A stretch of DNA of 8,540 nucleotides from an uncultured Chlorobiaceae bacterium (GTDB lineage: Bacteria; Bacteroidota; Chlorobiia; Chlorobiales; Chlorobiaceae): assembly GCA_903874585.1 (NCBI GenBank), contig CAIQSY010000207.1:1-8540 (forward strand), in the 5' to 3' direction. The translations under genes and the position numbers were made by a program. How positions within the stretch are numbered: position 1 is the stretch's first letter; each line of letters begins with the position of its first letter. Shown in pieces: positions 7,701 to 8,540 of the stretch. A model generated the notes under the pieces. The model ran no database searches and had not been told where the DNA came from. It saw only the letters and a program-made list of their open reading frames with translations.

Positions 7701-7970
7701 AGTATCCCAACCAGCCTTACGAGGCACTCGGTAGCCCTGCATGGTCTTGTAGCGACAGATAATATCTTTTATGGTACGGCTGAAAACATGGTGAACACCC
7801 GGTTTACCGTTCACCGTGGGTGGCCCTTCGTAAAAGGAGAAAACCCGATCAGCGGATTTCTCTTCAAGACTTTTATGAAAAATCCCGTGCTCATTCCAGT
7901 AAGCCAGAATCTCTGATTCTACAACACTGTACGGCACATTCGAGGGATACTCAACAAACTTATAATCCAT
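4725..7970 (-). CDS. ileS: Isoleucyl-tRNA synthetase, eukaryote-like type 2 (IleRS2)
   Basis: Class Ia synthetase that charges tRNA-Ile with isoleucine in the cytoplasm; 1081 residues from ATG at 7970. Visible in order: EGPPTVNGKPGVHHV with GVHH (58-61) in place of HIGH, GWDTHGLPVE (87-96), and the CP1 editing domain with WTTTPWTL from 229 and GTGIVHIAPAFGADDYE (326-342). Then come the catalytic-core motif WFDSGS (552-557), KMSKS (625-629) and the anticodon-binding helical domain (about 700-860). The long C-terminal region includes EMQGLARELVSRIQALRK and lacks the C-terminal zinc knuckle of E. coli-type IleRS (938 residues). Length, HIGH variant and C-terminus together place it with IleRS2, the class known for mupirocin resistance. 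An in-frame GTG at 7979 would add three residues; ATG is preferred, though neither has a clear Shine-Dalgarno sequence. The gene is probably the first of a unit with the dksA-family gene. Confidence 0.98.
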   Translation of the reverse strand: MDYKFVEYPSNVPYSVVESEILAYWNEHGIFHKSLEEKSADRVFSFYEGPPTVNGKPGVHHVFSRTIKDIICRYKTMQGYRVPRKAGWDTHGLPVEIAVEKKLGLKNKSQVVEYGDGEFNAEARALVYHHIDDNREGWGKLTERMGYWVDMDNPYITCTNDYIESVWWALKTIFDKGLIYKDYKIVPQDPKSETVLSSHELALGYKEVKDPSIYVKFKIKNSEESLLVWTTTPWTLISNVALCVGSDIDYVKVAHTESGEVLLLAKSRLSVLQEKNEEGESLWNVVAELKGRDLEGLEYEPLFTYIQPEKKCWYVTAGSFVSTEDGTGIVHIAPAFGADDYEIAKKYDLPMLQPVARNGCFTAEVSDYDGMFFKDTDPLIIEQLKRAGKLYRKEMITHTYPYSWRYDVPVIYYARESWYIRTTSIAARMVELNKTINWCPPEIGTGRFGNWLEENKDWALSRERFWGSPLPLWVSEDFVIGDDAASGKMFAVGSVAELREGFIDIEGEQLLLGDALDRELVELDLHKPFVDRVYFIRNGKRFNRTPELIDVWFDSGSMPFAQLHYPFENRELFDKMFPADFIAEGVDQTRGWFYTLHAIATLIFDKPAYKNLIVNSLILDKSGQKMSKSKGNVVDPFETMERYGADALRWYLMVSSPPWRAKSFNTDEIEEEQRKFFRAFINSYNFFVLYANVDGFTFAEPNIAVNERSELDRWVLSCLNTLIESVQLRMEQYDITGAVRLINDFTVDDLSNWYIRRSRKRFWKSDMGPDKIGAYQTLYSCLVTVAKLLAPVTPFLAERMYLNLNGISKLEMCESVHLADFPLLDLEVIDRPLEHRMKKAQIITSLVRTMREKASIKVRQPLKRILLSVSDAASKEEYRLVGDIIMEEVNVQKIEYIEEDGSVISKKVKPNFKSLGPRFGKEMKILAEGIRMMSHKQIAQLEQAGELPFDVDGRVFDLKREDVEIMHEDIEGWLVASDEAHGIMVALDTEMTEDLEMQGLARELVSRIQALRKESGLEIIDRIALTLHCSPKLYEAVKANEAYIASETLATALRLHLLDAATSSTGKEELINGEICRLLLE

Positions 7971-8005
7971 AGCTATCACAAAGCCAAAGCTTTTTCTTAA
8001 AACAT

Positions 8006-8033
8006 GTTATAAAAAAATCACCGCAATAATCAA
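8006..8033 (-). promoter_or_regulatory. Candidate sigma70-type promoter of ileS
   Basis: On the minus strand, TTGATT (8033-8028) and TATAAC (8011-8006) are separated by 16 bases, matching the -35 and -10 consensus at 4/6 and 5/6. Transcription would start near 7998-8000, leaving a leader of roughly 30 bases before the ATG at 7970. The spacer is T-rich. No T-box or riboswitch-like structure fits in so short a leader. Confidence 0.5.
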
Positions 8034-8054
8034 CAATGGAGTAAAAGTTGATCA
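8027..8054 (-). repeat. Inverted repeat overlapping the ileS promoter -35 box
   Basis: Arms TAATCAAC (8027-8034) and GTTGATCA (8047-8054) flank a 12-base spacer. Six inner base pairs are perfect, and the one mismatch becomes a G·U pair in the minus-strand transcript. The left arm covers the proposed -35 box. It may be an operator for ileS or a weak terminator for the upstream pentapeptide gene: a run of seven T follows at 8017-8011, but ten bases after the stem, which is poor geometry for a terminator. Confidence 0.4.
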
Positions 8055-8137
8055 CCGGCAAAGTGAATATTCTGCTTGAAAGGTAGTCAATAAAACCAGT
8101 GCGACAAAGCCTCAATGATTGCAGTAAAAAACATCAC

Positions 8138-8540
8138 TCACTCTATCTCAATCCCATAAGTATCCAATAAACCAACAACCCCATGAAGTGAAAATCTCGC
8201 TTTTCTGAGACGGTTCGTTTCAGGATTTATCGAGTAGTTAAAAGCGGAAGTAAAATTTGCCTGTTCGAGGTTCGTATGAAAGAATGTCGCCTGCAACAGG
8301 TCACACGTATCAAAAAAAGTACCGGTCAAATCCGCTTCACTGAAATCAGCCTCTTGAAGGTTACAGTTTTTAAAGTGCATTTGTTTCAGCTTCATCCCAG
8401 AAAAGAGCGAAAGCTTAATCATACAGTTCTCAAAAGTAAGCTCAAGCAGAAATTTTCTGCAATCACTGAACTGAACACCAAGCAATTTACAGTTCACAAA
8501 TTTCACTTCCTGCAGACTGGTATTTTTCAGTTTGACCAAG
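8138..8540 (-). CDS. Pentapeptide-repeat protein (Qnr/YjbI-like), N-terminus outside window
   Basis: The frame is open to the right edge and stops with TGA at 8138, so about 133 C-terminal residues are seen. The TTG at 8539 is probably an internal codon, not the start. The sequence follows a five-residue periodicity with Phe or Leu at the centre and Ala, Cys or Ser at the i-2 position, for example NLQEADFSEADLTGTFF and NLEQANFTSAF. This is the right-handed quadrilateral beta-helix fold. The visible N-terminal coils are Cys-rich (VNC, SDC, ENC, KNC). A non-repeat tail, INPETNRLRKARFSLHGV and onwards to the end, closes the helix and looks like that of small Qnr/YjbI-type proteins. Some relatives (Qnr, MfpA) mimic DNA and protect gyrase from quinolones; that role is not established for this subgroup. 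No signal peptide can be judged. The gene ends 167 bases before the ileS ATG. Confidence 0.88.
   Translation of the reverse strand, partial: LVKLKNTSLQEVKFVNCKLLGVQFSDCRKFLLELTFENCMIKLSLFSGMKLKQMHFKNCNLQEADFSEADLTGTFFDTCDLLQATFFHTNLEQANFTSAFNYSINPETNRLRKARFSLHGVVGLLDTYGIEIE

Noticed and set aside
4803..7916. Several plus-strand open frames of 111-182 codons opposite ileS
   Set aside because: All are antisense to a complete, highly conserved synthetase and show no family motifs or credible ribosome binding sites.
7971..8137. T-box or other riboswitch upstream of ileS
   Set aside because: With the proposed promoter the leader is only about 30 bases, and no specifier or antiterminator-like structure was found. 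T-boxes are also not expected outside Gram-positive lineages and a few others.

Overview
The window most resembles a chromosomal segment of a green sulfur bacterium (Chlorobiota/Chlorobiaceae). This rests on protein resemblance and on an ileS–TraR/DksA gene pair that I recall as typical of the Bacteroidota/Chlorobiota group. It is an inference from memory, not a database match, and the genus is not resolved. All five genes lie on the minus strand, so transcription runs from high to low coordinates.

Right to left, the layout is as follows. (1) 8540-8138 holds the C-terminal part of a Qnr/YjbI-like pentapeptide-repeat protein; its N-terminus lies outside the window. (2) 8137-7971 is an AT-rich intergenic region with a plausible sigma70-type promoter (8006-8033) and an overlapping inverted repeat. 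(3) 7970-4725 is ileS, an isoleucyl-tRNA synthetase of the eukaryote-like type 2 class (IleRS2). It carries the altered class I signature GVHH in place of HIGH. (4) 4650-4216 is a TraR/DksA-family regulator that has lost three of the four zinc-ligand cysteines, followed by a hairpin terminator (4125-4160). (5) 4074-1237 is hsdR, the restriction/translocation subunit of a type I restriction-modification system of EcoEI-like architecture. (6) 1235 to the left edge is an uninterrupted but incomplete gene for a Schlafen/AlbA_2 plus GHKL-type ATPase protein. It starts one base after the hsdR stop and contains six exact copies of a 12-bp repeat encoding GVES.

The right part is housekeeping: translation (IleRS) and a transcription co-regulator. 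The left part is accessory defence: a type I R subunit translationally linked to an AlbA_2 protein, with hsdM and hsdS not visible and presumably beyond the left edge. The boundary falls between the terminator after dksA and the hsdR start. In related genomes I would expect lspA in this place, so the locus looks like an insertion point for a restriction-modification island. No tRNA, rRNA, CRISPR array, insertion sequence or transposase was seen, and no stretch of more than 300 bases lacks a gene.
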